Assembly: GCF_014839805.1 (NCBI RefSeq)
Contig: NC_051119.1
Location: 1,428,743-1,492,742 of the forward strand
DNA: 64,000 nt
From: Manduca sexta
Lineage: Eukaryota > Arthropoda > Insecta > Lepidoptera > Sphingidae
Direction: 5' to 3'
Each line of letters begins with the position of its first letter. The first letter of the stretch is position 1. A program made the translations under genes and the position numbers. The notes under the pieces were generated by a model. That model did no database searches and was not told the DNA's origin. It was given only the letters and a program-made list of their open reading frames with translations. This document shows, one piece after another, positions 33,346 through 44,050 of the stretch.

Positions 33346-35236
33346 CCACCATCTTCACGTTGTTTTTCATTTAGACAGTAGACTACCACGGTCAAACTGA
33401 TTATGTTGACAAATATCTACACAATCTACAGTATAACTATCATATTTAACATTATTTTCGCCTACTAACCTAAGTTAACTCATCTAACGTGATATCCCTA
33501 GCACCTCACGTAGTCACTTCTTTAACCCAGTAATCTATGCCGATAAGGCGAAAGTGTTCCTCACAGTAATTTTCGTTGCATGGCGGCCATCACGTCGGTC
33601 GCGTTGTGACATGTGCTAGATATTTCGCTCTATGCGTATTTTTTGTTGCACAATTGATGGATCAAGGTCCGGTTGTTGAGTCATAAATACTGATTCAGTA
33701 TTTTAGCTATTAAATTGATCTGTGTTTTGTATCTACCGAAATTGAAATTTTTTTGTCGCGTTCCTATTGAGTTTGAGATAGATTCGTTTTATGGGTTACT
33801 TTTAGACTTGATTTGTTTGATTAAATTAATATCTTTGCCACTAAGTATCCGACTCCAATGTGGGGTAGACTGTAAACACAACATAGTGTCAGGGGGCCTA
33901 TTCCATCCGTAGCAAATCAGTCTTTTTGCGTCAATTACGGGCGTTCTATTCGAGAGACATCTTCGATAGCAGTATACGTAAGAGAGTCAATAAAACCCCT
34001 ATGTATCTATACGGTCATCAAAGCTGTTCTTCAATTAGAGCACTCATGATGGCAAAAAGACGGATATACCCCCGTAGACGGAATAGGGCCCCCTGACCTC
34101 ACCTACCTTTTTAAGTATGTTGCCGAATACATTTGGTACATATTTTATGACGAATCACCGGTTTTACGTTAACCCCTTTTGAGAAATCTAGCCCTGAGTA
34201 AATTGTATTATAAAAGCCAATAGTTTCTTGACCTGGGAGTCAAATCCAGGACTTCAAGATCCACGTTCCATATATTAATCTGCCAATATACTAAAAATAA
34301 TATGTATAACAATAGCTATAAAATATTAAATGATTGTGACAAGTTTTGTGTTAAATAATAATTAATGAGTAACCCTCAGTGATTCTATAAATAGATTAAC
34401 ACAAACAATTACTGGATATTTAACAGCAATATTAAACCGCAGTGTCATAATACGTTACTAAACATGTTTTTGTTAATCCCTGTTATATTATGTTTAAACT
34501 TGTAATAAGACAGTTTTTCAATATAGGAACTTACAACTGAATGACGAAACGAATTAGCTTGGGTTTACCTTTTTTTTATTCCCGGCATAGTGACCCTACT
34601 GCATCTGATAGTAAGTGGAGTGGAGTCCAATAGAATATCGATTGACGAGAGATGATTACCCCTCGGCAGTCGACACAATTATGCCGGCCTGTTGGTTTAA
34701 TTTAATTTAGGTTCTAAGTTCCATATTTGCATTGTTTTGGTTATTTATGTTTATCAAATATTTGCCTCATATAAACTCTAACACAAAATGAATAATTAAA
34801 ATCCGGTAGTCAATAAATTAAGCTTTGGATTTCGGTATAACGGGAAAGTGTCAAGAAGCGAGAAAAGAGGCGCAATACGAGCACGTGACGTCACCGGGGA
34901 TTACGGTATTTGCGAGAGTATGAGACGGAACGATATCCCCACGCGCCCGTTCTTACACACATTGCAATATTTGACATTAATTACTACCTCAGTTCTTCAC
35001 CATTATTGATACAGTTTTTAGCAGCGATTCGTTTACGTACTATTTTCTGATAGCCAATTATACCATTCTCGACTCACGCAATACGTGCGTTTTCGATTTG
35101 GAAAATCAATTAAGTTCATAGAGATCATAATTTGTGCCAGTTATGTTCATATTTGATCCAATTTGTTCAGCTTTGGCATATTTTATGCCAAATATGCTAT
35201 GCTAGTTTAAGACCCATACTCTAAGTTATCATACCA
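33346..35236. other. Gene-free interval, copy 2
   Basis: Counterpart of 8960-10560. The only large change is an insertion at about 34474-34754 that carries an inverted repeat X with a T run (34571-34578), GATAGTAAGTGGAGTGGAGT and ATGCCGGCCTGTTGG. It interrupts the copy 1 sequence GTTTTTGTTATTCAAATATT. No exon was recognised. Confidence 0.55.
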
Positions 35237-36189
35237 TCGGGAAATGGCGCAGCGTGGGTGCACTAGGTTCGTCTCTATCGACCCTTTAAGGATAAAAGGC
35301 GAAATTTTTATCACATAATGATGAAACATCGGATATTATTACTTTTTACAATGTAGGACATGTCAGATAAAGAGAAATTATCAGTTTATCATAATGTCTA
35401 TCATTATATGATTATATTACACTTATCTTTTATCCCCGAAGAGGCAGAGGCGCAACTAGAGCATCTAGTTTTCATCGTGTGTTTTCCGTCCTATGATGTG
35501 AAAGGGAGCGAACCTAGCACCATATTGAGCATATTATATTTAGATTACATGTTTTCCTTCTCAATATTACCTCTTTCATTTTACAAAGGTCCATTGAACC
35601 GGTACGAACTGTCGATCTGCCTGATTCAATTACAGTAGATAGTATTCTGAAGTATCTAGTAATATGAGGTTAATGGATTTTGTAGAGAATGAAAAAATAG
35701 CATCTGTCATCTGAAGTAAATAAACATTGAGAAATGAGGAGGTTAAAGTTGTAGGGAATGATAAAATGCATGTTTTCACTGAAAGTTCATTTAGTAAGTG
35801 GTAAAATTATTGAAGTTAATTTACCTATTTTATAGAGCTAAAAGAAGTTTAGTGACCTATTTTATAGGCCATACATGAGCTTAGAAATATTATTTTCTAT
35901 GTAGTAATGGTTTAGCCAGTATTTCTCAAAAAAATCTTTCGCCCAACAACTTAACGTAGACACTAAACTATTTTTAAATAATTCCTCTAGTCGTGTTCTA
36001 TCTACATTACAACTGAGTTGCACCACGTTTTCTATATTGTGAAAAACCATGACTTGCAATTAAAAAAACCACAATTTAACTCCAGTAAATATTATTACCA
36101 ACAATGGGGAAATACAAACAATAACTAAACAACAATAATATTTTCCAATATTTGAGCCGCTCCTTTATATGGGTACTATTTTATAATAA

Positions 36190-36891
36190 ACTAGCTTCCG
36201 CTCGCAGCTTCGCCCGCGTGGATTTCGGACTTCAAAAATGGAGTCGGTCGCGAACGTTCGAGAATGTTCGTTTTACGAAGCTACTCGCTAGGTGATTCGC
36301 TAGCCTCTAGGTGCCAAGCAAGCCGCCTGCCTGTGCGTTCGCGACCTTATACATATACAAAAATAATCCTTATAGCATGATTCAGTATTCACGCATGATG
36401 GCTTATTATTAGCGTATTTCATGTATAACTTTGGTGTTTCTATACCGATTTCTATGATTCTTTTTTATGAAATATTTAATAATGATAACTTTTTTAATTA
36501 GGGATGACTGAGAGTGTTATAAACGTAAGAGTAGACAAATATAATGAGAAAGCTTCGAACTGCTAAGCTATCGGGAGTTACACGTGTTATTGTGAGTCAA
36601 CCATAAAAGCTGGACATATGCTGTCCTGGGATATTTTTTACATAATTTTAAGGAGAACATTTCCGTCATACATGATTTCTGTGTAGCTTTAACCATTAAG
36701 GTTGCACACGCGACGGAAGCTTAAAAAATGGAGTAACTTCTCCCGTTTTCCCAGTATTTCCCTTCACTGCTCTGCTCCTATTAATTGTAGCGTGATGAAA
36801 AGTATACTATAACCAGCACACGAGTATGACAAATAATTGTACCAAGTTTCGTTAAAATCCGTCGAGTAGTTTTTGTTTCTATAACGGTTAT

Positions 36892-36928
<37 letters not shown>

Positions 36929-37047
36929 AATTTTACTAATTGCATTTTTGGCATCAATATCGATCCCTAATCACCCCCTGATAGTTATTTTGGAAATATA
37001 TTTCATGTACAGAATTGACCTCTCTACAGATTTATTATAAGTATAGA
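36190..37047 (-). mobile_element. Helitron family C with a foreign interior
   Basis: The termini match family C: reversed 3' ACTAGCTTCCGCTCGCAGCT at the left, reversed 5' AGATTTATTATAAGTATAGA at the right. The right half (from TTAACCATTAAGGTTGCAC, about 36690) aligns with 54768-55101. The stretch 36241-36690 does not match the other two copies and includes an 11-bp inverted repeat pair. A (CAGA)n tract lies at 36895-36926. No ORF of note. Confidence 0.75.
36246..36346. mobile_element. Possible 101-bp MITE or foldback inside a Helitron
   Basis: GGTCGCGAACG (36246-36256) and CGTTCGCGACC (36336-36346) are perfect 11-bp inverted repeats bounding a GC-richer insert. I could not find a target-site duplication, and no second copy is seen in the window. 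Confidence 0.4.
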
Positions 37048-37339
37048 TAAGGAGTATTTGGAAGAGGTATTTTTAGTGACTAATATTGACAATGGATGTT
37101 TTTAATTTGTAGCTAAAGGCTACGGATAACGCGAAAACATCGTAAGGTCAGTTTTATTCTTTCAACCCTTCTTCAAGTTTTAGTCTTCACTATTGTTAGT
37201 CTATATTTAAATTAGTTTTCAAATTCATTTGCTGTCAGATCTATCGATTGTAAAGTTTTACAAATAATGTATACACCTGTAAAGGTTTATCACCTAGTAT
37301 AAGAAAATTCATTGTATTAGTTGTAAGGTTATAGTGGTA

Positions 37340-37640
37340 GACTGATGGTGTAACTATTGAATAAATAAATAAAGTGCCTCATTGTTGAAGGTTGGCCGTA
37401 GCTTCTTGTATGCCTCCTTGTCATTGGCCAGGCGGTGTTCCACGGAGGTGATACCGGTCCACTCCTGGATGTTTGTCGGCCACGATTTGTTCCTTCGCCT
37501 AGCGCGTCTCTTTCCTTCCACCTTGGCTATCATTAATTGTCGCAGCATATATTTTCCGTCCCTAAGCATGCTGCCGAGGGCAATATTTCGGGGCATATTG
37601 ACACACTGGGGCACGGTAACGCTCCAGACTTTTTCGACGA
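37340..37640 (-). pseudogene. LINE reverse transcriptase C-terminal fragment
   Basis: The minus-strand frame 37614-37354 encodes KVEGKRRARRRNKSWPTNIQ followed by EWTGITSVEHRLANDKEAYK. This matches the C-terminal end of insect RTE-type endonuclease-reverse transcriptases, where a GxRRxGRxRxxWxxNIxEW block and a downstream DRxxW segment are typical. The final tryptophan is replaced by tyrosine. On the minus strand it runs into a (TTTA)n-like tail (37356-37374), as RTE elements often do. It is only about 80 residues, so this is a 5'-truncated dead insertion. Confidence 0.7.
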
Positions 37641-38357
37641 ACTGAGGCGCATCTTCAACATTACACTTCTTTATATAATTTGCAAGTTAATATCAGTTTC
37701 AAATATTATAGCTCGCAGCATAAATCTAATACTATTTTTTTATTTTATTCCAAAACTTAACTAAAGCGGATTCTAATTTTAAACCTCACCGTTCATAACC
37801 GTTGTAATTTGTGTTAATAAGCTGGTTAATATATTATACAGCCGCAAAGAGATATATCTGCATAGAAAACAAGAATGACTCACTCAGTAGTGTGATGGGG
37901 AGTCCCGCCTCGGCCCGCGGGAGGAAATGGTGAGAAGTGACCTCTTTTTATATACAGTATTACAGATCGTACGGGGAATACCGATAATTTGGTCGTGGAT
38001 TGTCCCTTTTATTTATGTTTGTTTTTAATTGGACCAGATAAATGTGCGTTATTTATACTGCCGATATTCAATTTTCTTTATGAATAAGTATCGATTATAA
38101 TAATCGATTTACATATTTTTTATGTCTTAAGTGCTGGCCATAATATTATAAAATAAAACGTAAATAGGAACGTTCTTTTTTTAAATGCATAATATTCAAA
38201 TGTTTAGATTTGCATGGTATTTGCCGCCAATTTTAATAGACAACGACAATCACTTCTTTGGCTTGATCCCGAAAAAAGATTAAAAAAAGTTTTTTTTTGT
38301 TATGTATATAAATATTAAAAATTAGTTTGATTAGTTTATACTCGACATTTGATTGAA
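37641..38357. other. Unassigned AT-rich interval
   Basis: No gene recognised. A GC-rich short block (GGGAGTCCCGCCTCGGCCCG, about 37900-37925) stands out but has no identifiable meaning. Confidence 0.3.
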
Positions 38358-38445
38358 GATTAGGACTATGATGAGCTAAGTCGTGTCTAGATAGAGCATT
38401 GATGAGATTACCTCGCCAGTCGACACAATTACGCCGGCCTGTCTG
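38358..38445 (-). repeat. Repeat X fragment
   Basis: TACCTCGCCAGTCGACACAA and TTACGCCGGCCTGTC match repeat X inverted; the rest is decayed. Confidence 0.5.
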
Positions 38446-39005
38446 TGGTTTTCGCCACGTTGAGCGCAAAGTCAAGGTATGTATTTTCAAATAAAGAAAC
38501 ATAATGCTCAACCTTTATAAAATGATAATAAAATGATTTTTCATAACGTAGTCGAACATAGTTGCGCTAATGATAAGTCAAGATACATAATAATATTTAC
38601 TACTGCAATTAAGTCGCTTATACAACTACAGAAATTTTATATTGGACATAAAATAGATGAAAGGGTACAAAGATATATTCAACACAAGATTTAGTATGCA
38701 GGCAGAGCATAAGCAAAAGTTGATTAACTGGAAGTCCAGACGAGATTTTTAAAACTTGTTTAATTTACACACAATTCAAGTGAACTATCAAAATAACTTC
38801 GGCAATCATAACAATTACAGGTATCCACTCCGATTCGAGGAAATATGTTTATATAACTTCAATTTCCTTAAACATTGTTCCCTTGTTTGTTCGTATTCAA
38901 AATATTTTGTTAATTAAATTTATATGTGGCCTTATAGAATTCTCCTTAAGTTGGGTGATAACTTTTCAACGAAATAGTTAATTTAAATCCATATTTATAT
39001 TATAA

Positions 39006-39620
39006 ACTAGTATTTGCTCGCGGCTTTCTGTTACATGGAAGTAATATACCTCTACAAAATTATACACTCACATATTTACGCTCCCGAATTACTGGCCTTA
39101 ATAAATTTTAACACTTCATTCAGAATACGTAATCCAAACGTTTTCTCATTGCAAGTTTATAGGAACAACATCTCAATTCATAATCCGATGGTTCGTATGT
39201 GTCGTTCGTATAATGACTTGGCAAAAAAACACAAAAACCTTGACATTATGAATGGCAGATTTGGATCATTCTCAAGAGGTCTAAAACAATTAATATTTAC
39301 CCACAATAGTTAGTCATATATTTTTAAGTTACACTTATACTACTTTCTTGTTTAAATTTTTTAACTTTACACAGTACTTAATAGTCTTAATTTATTTTAG
39401 TCCGCACTTTAAGTAATTAACTAGTGTAAGGGCGCAATGTTTAGGAATACAGTCTAGTTTTTATGCTTGTATATTTTATAATTAGCTTTAATTTTGATTG
39501 TAATCTGTTTTGCGTCTTAATTTTATTAAAATAAAAAATAAAAAAATAAAAAAGTTTTTCCGTGGTAAAAATTCCGATTCATATATTCTCGGAATAAAAT
39601 ACAGCTAAAATTTTAAATTA
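39006..39620 (-). mobile_element. Helitron family A interrupted by a LINE
   Basis: The reversed 3' end ACTAGTATTTGCTCGCGGCT (39006-39025) stops abruptly. Its continuation GTTTTTCCGTGGTAAAAATT and TATTCTCGGAATAAAATACA resumes after the A-rich tail at 39528-39553. The sequence between is the LINE fragment. The reversed 5' end was not found, so the far side is decayed. Confidence 0.6.
39026..39553 (+). pseudogene. Jockey/CR1-type LINE 3' fragment
   Basis: The open frame to 39313 encodes, after the Helitron junction, a segment with YLYKIIHSHIYAPELLALIN, then FRIRNPNVF, then MVRMCRSYNDL. This pattern (LYKIIxxxIDxPxLLxxIxF, then R-rich, then RMCxxYN) is typical of the C-terminus of Jockey/CR1-like reverse transcriptases. 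The frame ends about 230 bp before an A-rich (AATAAAA)n tail, giving a 3' UTR. The insertion is truncated at the 5' end. The first residues of the ORF come from Helitron sequence and are not part of the protein. Class is assigned by motif memory. Confidence 0.7.
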
Positions 39621-40400
39621 CATCTCTAGCAATACTCCGGTAAAAACTGCATTAAATTCCATGCAGTAGTTTTTATGTGATGGGTGTACAAATATAGATA
39701 TAAAGTAAAAAATGGAAATGCGGTTTTAGCTTCTGTTGCTCTAAAAAGGACCATCATATTAATTATTCTTGAAAAAACTTTTTGGCACAGGCCGTTGAAT
39801 AAATGAATAGAAATTGTAACAAATTATTATGTTTAGACATCGGCTTGTCACAGTTTTAATTATCTGTTTAGATGCGAAAGCGTTTCTGTCTATGTGTCTG
39901 TTGTTCTTCCACGACTGAAGCACTGAACCGTCGTTGAATTTTGATATGGAGATAGTTTGAGGCCCTGGCAAAAGCCTAGATTTCTTTATCCCATAAAAAC
40001 ATCATGCGGGCGGGGCCGGAACAAAAGTTAGTAAGGACAAAATAAATAAAAAAAAAATGTTCATTAACAGATTTCATCAAATGATTCCATTAACTAAAGA
40101 ATTACGAAAAGTGTAAAAACATTTGATGACAACACAGCTGATGACAATTATAAGAGGGACACGTCCGCGAAGTTATTTATATCCTTCGCCATAAGGTCCA
40201 CTTTACAAACCTTGTCTGGTTTATTGCGTCACTAATAAAACATAAACAAAGTTGCAACGGATATGCAAATAAATGATGAAACCGTATTACAATACCGCAG
40301 CGTGTTTACTTATTTGGTTCCAATATTTTTCAAAGAATTCCTTAGGTCGGTTATTCTGTGAAATGGCTGTCATTCTTAGCTGTGGTAAGTATTGTTGCAT

Positions 40401-40481
40401 TAAGGCATAATCCCACTCAGTAGTAGAAGCCCGTGTCCAGCAGTGGGACAGTGTATACATGGCTGATATTATTTATTATAT
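40401..40481 (+). repeat. SINE family A tail fragment
   Basis: TAAGGCATAATCCCACTCAG, TAGTAGAAGCCCGTGTCCAG and a tail GGCTGATATTATTTATTA. Only the last 80 bases of the SINE are present. Confidence 0.75.
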
Positions 40482-41400
40482 AGTTCAGGTAATCTAAGAG
40501 TATTTAACCAACTTATATGCTATGACTCCTATACTACTTGTTTTATTTACTTGTTAATGAATTCAATTTCAAAGTTCTGCATGATATTACTAGGCTGTTT
40601 TGTTGTTTGTGGGCAGAGTAATTGCCCGTCACATCTTTTAGTTGTAATCTATAGACTTTACCACAGACTATAAATACCGTAAGACATGTGAAAAGTCTGA
40701 CACACATGTTATGTAAATATTGACTAAAAAGATGTGAGTAATTCAGCGCACTCGTTTTCAGTAAAGGAAAACATATTACGCGAACTCACGTGGTCTGTGC
40801 ACACGCTAAACTGTTGTATGAATGGATCGAATCATGTACCGTAGAAAACCGACGCTAATTGTAAATGAATGACGAGATGATGTAGCTCGCTGAGACCCTT
40901 CCCCGAGCAAACGGTATTGAGCATTCGTTCCATAGCTTTTCCGTGCATGAGTTGGCGGGAAAATGCAAATATTTACGAATAGTTTATAAATTTTAGGTCT
41001 TTAAGTCTTGAAAATTTTAAAGAGTTAAAATATATATTTTTTTAATTATTGTCCATGTCTGTTGGTTGCAAATTAAAATGATGTGTAAATTAGGCGGAGG
41101 TGCACTGAATCAAGAATATACTTTTGATAATTTTAAACAACTAAAATATTCTTTAAGTTCTATTTAAAAGTGTTGCAAATTAAAATGATGTGTAATTTAG
41201 GAGAAGGTGCATTGTGTCAATAATTTATTTGGCATTTTTATTGTGAAATTAAGGACACAGTATCCACATCATAATTAAAACTACCAAAGTTAAGATACCA
41301 CATTGTAGAAAAATCATGTTTAATTTTTCTTCAATTTTATTATATTTCAAGTAGATTGCTTCAAAAAACTACCGTTAGCGCACCGTTTTGCTGGAGAGAG
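40482..41400. other. Unassigned interval with a 107-bp direct repeat
   Basis: TGCAAATTAAAATGATGTGT at 41067 and again at 41174, each followed by an AATTTAGG(A/C)GRAGGTGCA-like stretch, forms a tandem duplication of about 107 bp. Nothing else is recognised. Confidence 0.4.
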
Positions 41401-41423
41401 TACCATAAATCTGTAATGTAGGT

Positions 41424-41614
41424 GACTGCCTTGGTGGCGTAGTTGGACTGCATGCTCGGTACGGAAGCGCTTTGAGGTTCTGAATTCGAATCCAAAATCC
41501 AAAATCCAATGCGGTCGGGCAAAGTGACATTATAGGACAGAACAAACCTGGCGAAAAGTGGGTGCCCTGGTTGCACCTCTGCATACCCCTTCCGCAATAA
41601 ATGCGTGATGTGTG
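41424..41614 (+). repeat. SINE family B with altered middle
   Basis: Head GACTGCCTTGGTGGCGTAGT is intact. The B box is followed by a local CCAAAAT triplication and the central body is missing before AAAAGTGGGTGCCCTGGTTG. The 3' end is CCCCTTCCGCAATAAATGCG. The minus-strand ORFs across it are incidental. Confidence 0.78.
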
Positions 41615-41954
41615 TGGGTCTATGCCATGAACTATACTTAACTGTTGATGTTTCTTCCTCAAGTGGCTGTCCTGAACCGATGTCATTGCAACTCATTAGA
41701 TTAAAAATAGGCTTCAGAGTTTATACCGGTATTTAAGTTATCCTTTAGTTTTTTATTCGCGTAAATATAAGAAAATTCTTTGTCGTTTTATGCCGTTTGA
41801 TGCAACCTGTTATCTAGAACATAAATAGAACGCGCTATTTTTAACTCTAAAGACGTCACTGATAGTTTAAACAATCACGAAGATACGCCTTCTCATATAA
41901 ATAACTCTAACGACATGTGCGATTTCACAATAGTACAGTCTTATTTCTTATCTG

Positions 41955-42129
41955 TACGTACTATAAAACAAACTCCCCTTCTCTGTATGTTATCGATTTT
42001 CTCAAAATCTACTGAAGGGATTTTTATGAAATTTGGTATGAAGATAGTTTCTATCCCGGGAAAATATATAGTGGGACTTTTATCCCGGAAAACTTTTTCA
42101 CGCGGGCGAAGCTGCGAGCAAAAGCTAGT
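41955..42129 (+). mobile_element. Helitron family A with intact 3' end
   Basis: It ends CGCGGGCGAAGCTGCGAGCA plus AAAGCTAGT. The hairpin stem CGC(G)G...C(T)GCG and the terminal CTAGT are the Helitron 3' signature. The body has TTTATGAAATTTGGTATGAA and GTGGGACTTTTATCCCGGAA. The 5' end is decayed (TACTATAAAACAAACTCCCC). Confidence 0.78.
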
Positions 42130-42370
42130 TCGTTCTAACTAGTGGTCGTCCAATGGTAGAAATACGACCGTCGAGTTTGATATATTGGAACCACAGGTGG
42201 TCTGTTTAATTTTGATTAAATCACAACATATCACTATGTTATAAAGTTTCATAATAAAAAAACTAACCGGAAATCGTAGTATATTTTTGCAATACAAAAA
42301 AGGCAAAATAGATAGTTGGCTTTGTAAGGCATCGGGCTATCTGCAGTCACACTGCGTCATAATAATAATA

Positions 42371-42445
42371 TAGTACCAGCTCTGTATTATATGCTGTCCC
42401 ACTGCTAGGCATGACCTTCTACTACTGAGAGGGAACATAGTCCAT
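42371..42445 (-). repeat. SINE family A tail fragment
   Basis: ACCAGCTCTGTATTATATGC, GTCCCACTGCTAGGCATGA and TACTACTGAGAGGGAACATA. Confidence 0.7.
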
Positions 42446-43334
42446 TTAATTGTAAAAATAATTGCTGCTTTAAAATAAAATTAAATCTACACAGCCGTCT
42501 ATCGTTAATTGTAACGCAATTAGTCCGCCCCTCGCGTAAAATCCATATTTTAATAATGTAAACACTAGAATCCCGCTGTGATAAGCTATCAGTGGATAGT
42601 GCGCGTGCGCAGCGGTAGAGACGTCGCCGCGTTACACGGCAGGGCGTTGCTTCGTGGCGCTTGGCCGTCACGATAGGGTTGTCGATTCGATAAAACAGAA
42701 AAATTTAAAGCGATTTTTAAGAATATGAAAAAAAAATTAGAATTATTTAAATTCTCTGCGGAATGAAGCTCTTTGTTCATTAACAGGTTTTTAAAAACTA
42801 AAATTGTATATTTTTTTCGTATATTTATTTCTCTGGGAATAATGTTTAACTTGTCATTATGATTTCATAATATGTGTTCTGTTTTTACTTTTTAATCGAT
42901 TACGCCATTTAAGAATTAAATGAATGATAAAATTGTTAGTATATTATTTTGTGTTGAACAGAAAACACTATTATAAAATAATTATTGAAGGCTTTTATAA
43001 AGCTATTCAGGACCCATTTTACACTAACAGTTAAGTAATTTAAATCAATTTAATTTTTTATTTATTGTGAGTAACAGAAATATATTTAAAAAACTATGCT
43101 ATTGAATATATTAAAAAAAAAAATATATATTTTATAGTTGTCAACCCTAATGATAACGTATCTGTGATTTTATTTGTTTCATACTTTCTCGGAAGCGCTG
43201 GACAGAGCCAGAGGCATGCACATTGGACTAATAGTACTATACTGATAACCCCTATCGATTTACTTGTAACATTGGTTATTGTTGAATACATTTTTGAGTT
43301 TGTTGTTAATTGGCGCCATTATTTGTTTTTTTTT
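42446..43334. other. Unassigned AT-rich interval
   Basis: A short GC-rich patch at 42600-42670 (GTGCGCAGCGGTAGAGACGT) is the only compositional change. No exon or known repeat is recognised. Confidence 0.35.
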
Positions 43335-43655
43335 GGATATCGGACCCCACATTCAACACCGCGGGAAACCTGCTAATGAGATACTGGAATCCCCCAGCTT
43401 AGCAACTGCAACGACCTGGAGGAAAGTTGGGAGAGGATAGCTGGGAAGGTAGTGTGGGGGAAGCATAGGATAATCTCTTAGGATGGGAGAAAGCCAGGAA
43501 ATGTTCTCAAGCCTTTATAGGCGTCAATGTGAATTGGTAACTATGTCTACAAACTTAACTGTGTGCCTAGGGCCACGACAAATGTCCCTCGTGCATTCGG
43601 TGTGGAGACCGAGTGCACAAGAATTGCCTCGAGGAGCATCATTACTAGATAGAGC
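43335..43655 (+). repeat. Repeat W with zinc-knuckle-like coding remnant
   Basis: The blocks ATACTGGAATCCCCCAGCTT, GATAGCTGGGAAGGTAGTGT, CTTAGGATGGGAGAAAGCCA and AAGCCTTTATAGGCGTCAAT are matched inverted at 58922-59225. Near 43573-43640 one plus frame reads GHDKCPSCIRCGDRVHKNC. This Cys/His spacing resembles a retroelement nucleic-acid-binding knuckle, but the frame is short and closed on both sides. Probably a dead retroelement fragment. Confidence 0.5.
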
Positions 43656-43762
43656 TTAAAGATAATTTAAGTACGGACTGAATGTACAAACAGCCAACTG
43701 CTACTTCGCTCGGTTTTTTGCGATATAGTTATCAGTATAACTTCGATGAGGATGTGTTGGGG

Positions 43763-43870
43763 TACCGGATTACAGAGTAATAATGTTGTTTTAGGATTAC
43801 TATTAAACCGGGCTAGTACCGGATCAAGAGGTAATAATGTTATTTCAAGATTACTGCTAAATTGGACAAC
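43763..43870 (-). repeat. 54-bp tandem duplication
   Basis: TACCGGATTACAGAGTAATA (from 43763) is repeated with changes from 43817 (TACCGGATCAAGAGGTAATA). The period is a multiple of three, so a minus-strand frame (43909-43667) carries an 18-residue duplicate, but no domain is recognisable. Confidence 0.6.
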
Positions 43871-43954
43871 ATATCGCTGGCTCATTTGGCTGGCTATTTT
43901 TACCACCAACAGCTAAAATTATAAAAAATATATAATTGTAAAATGTAGGTAGAT

Positions 43955-44050
43955 ATTGTAACATTGACTTTTCGGATGACCAACACCTCAATCCGCTCCG
44001 TGACCACGAAGGCAGTCTTCAATACGTTGGGAGAAAATTATTATATAAAA
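43955..44050 (+). repeat. Repeat Z fragment
   Basis: The blocks CTTTTCGGATGACCAACACC, TCAATCCGCTCCGTGACCAC and GAAGGCAGTCTTCAATACGT are the inverse of 23055-23170. Nearby 44235-44330 (AAATCTCACACTCTGTAGGC) resembles 56135-56185, suggesting a second small shared repeat. Confidence 0.6.

Larger units (their letters stand above)
22032..36800 (+). repeat. Long direct duplication, copy 2
   Basis: Colinear with 1-11794. The extra length relative to copy 1 is explained by a 784-bp block (22935-23718), a poly(A) element (24591-25152), a Helitron pair (26115-27646), a repeat X insertion (about 34474-34754) and a different interior in the terminal Helitron. Copy 2 lacks the hAT MITE and SINE B of copy 1. 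Unlike copy 1 it is joined to its upstream sequence without a gap. The right limit is placed where similarity to 11794 runs out because of the gap; the real end is not visible. Confidence 0.93.

Noticed and set aside
36895..36926. (CAGA)n tract as a regulatory element
   Set aside because: A simple microsatellite inside the Helitron family C; a shorter version occurs in the 54602 copy.
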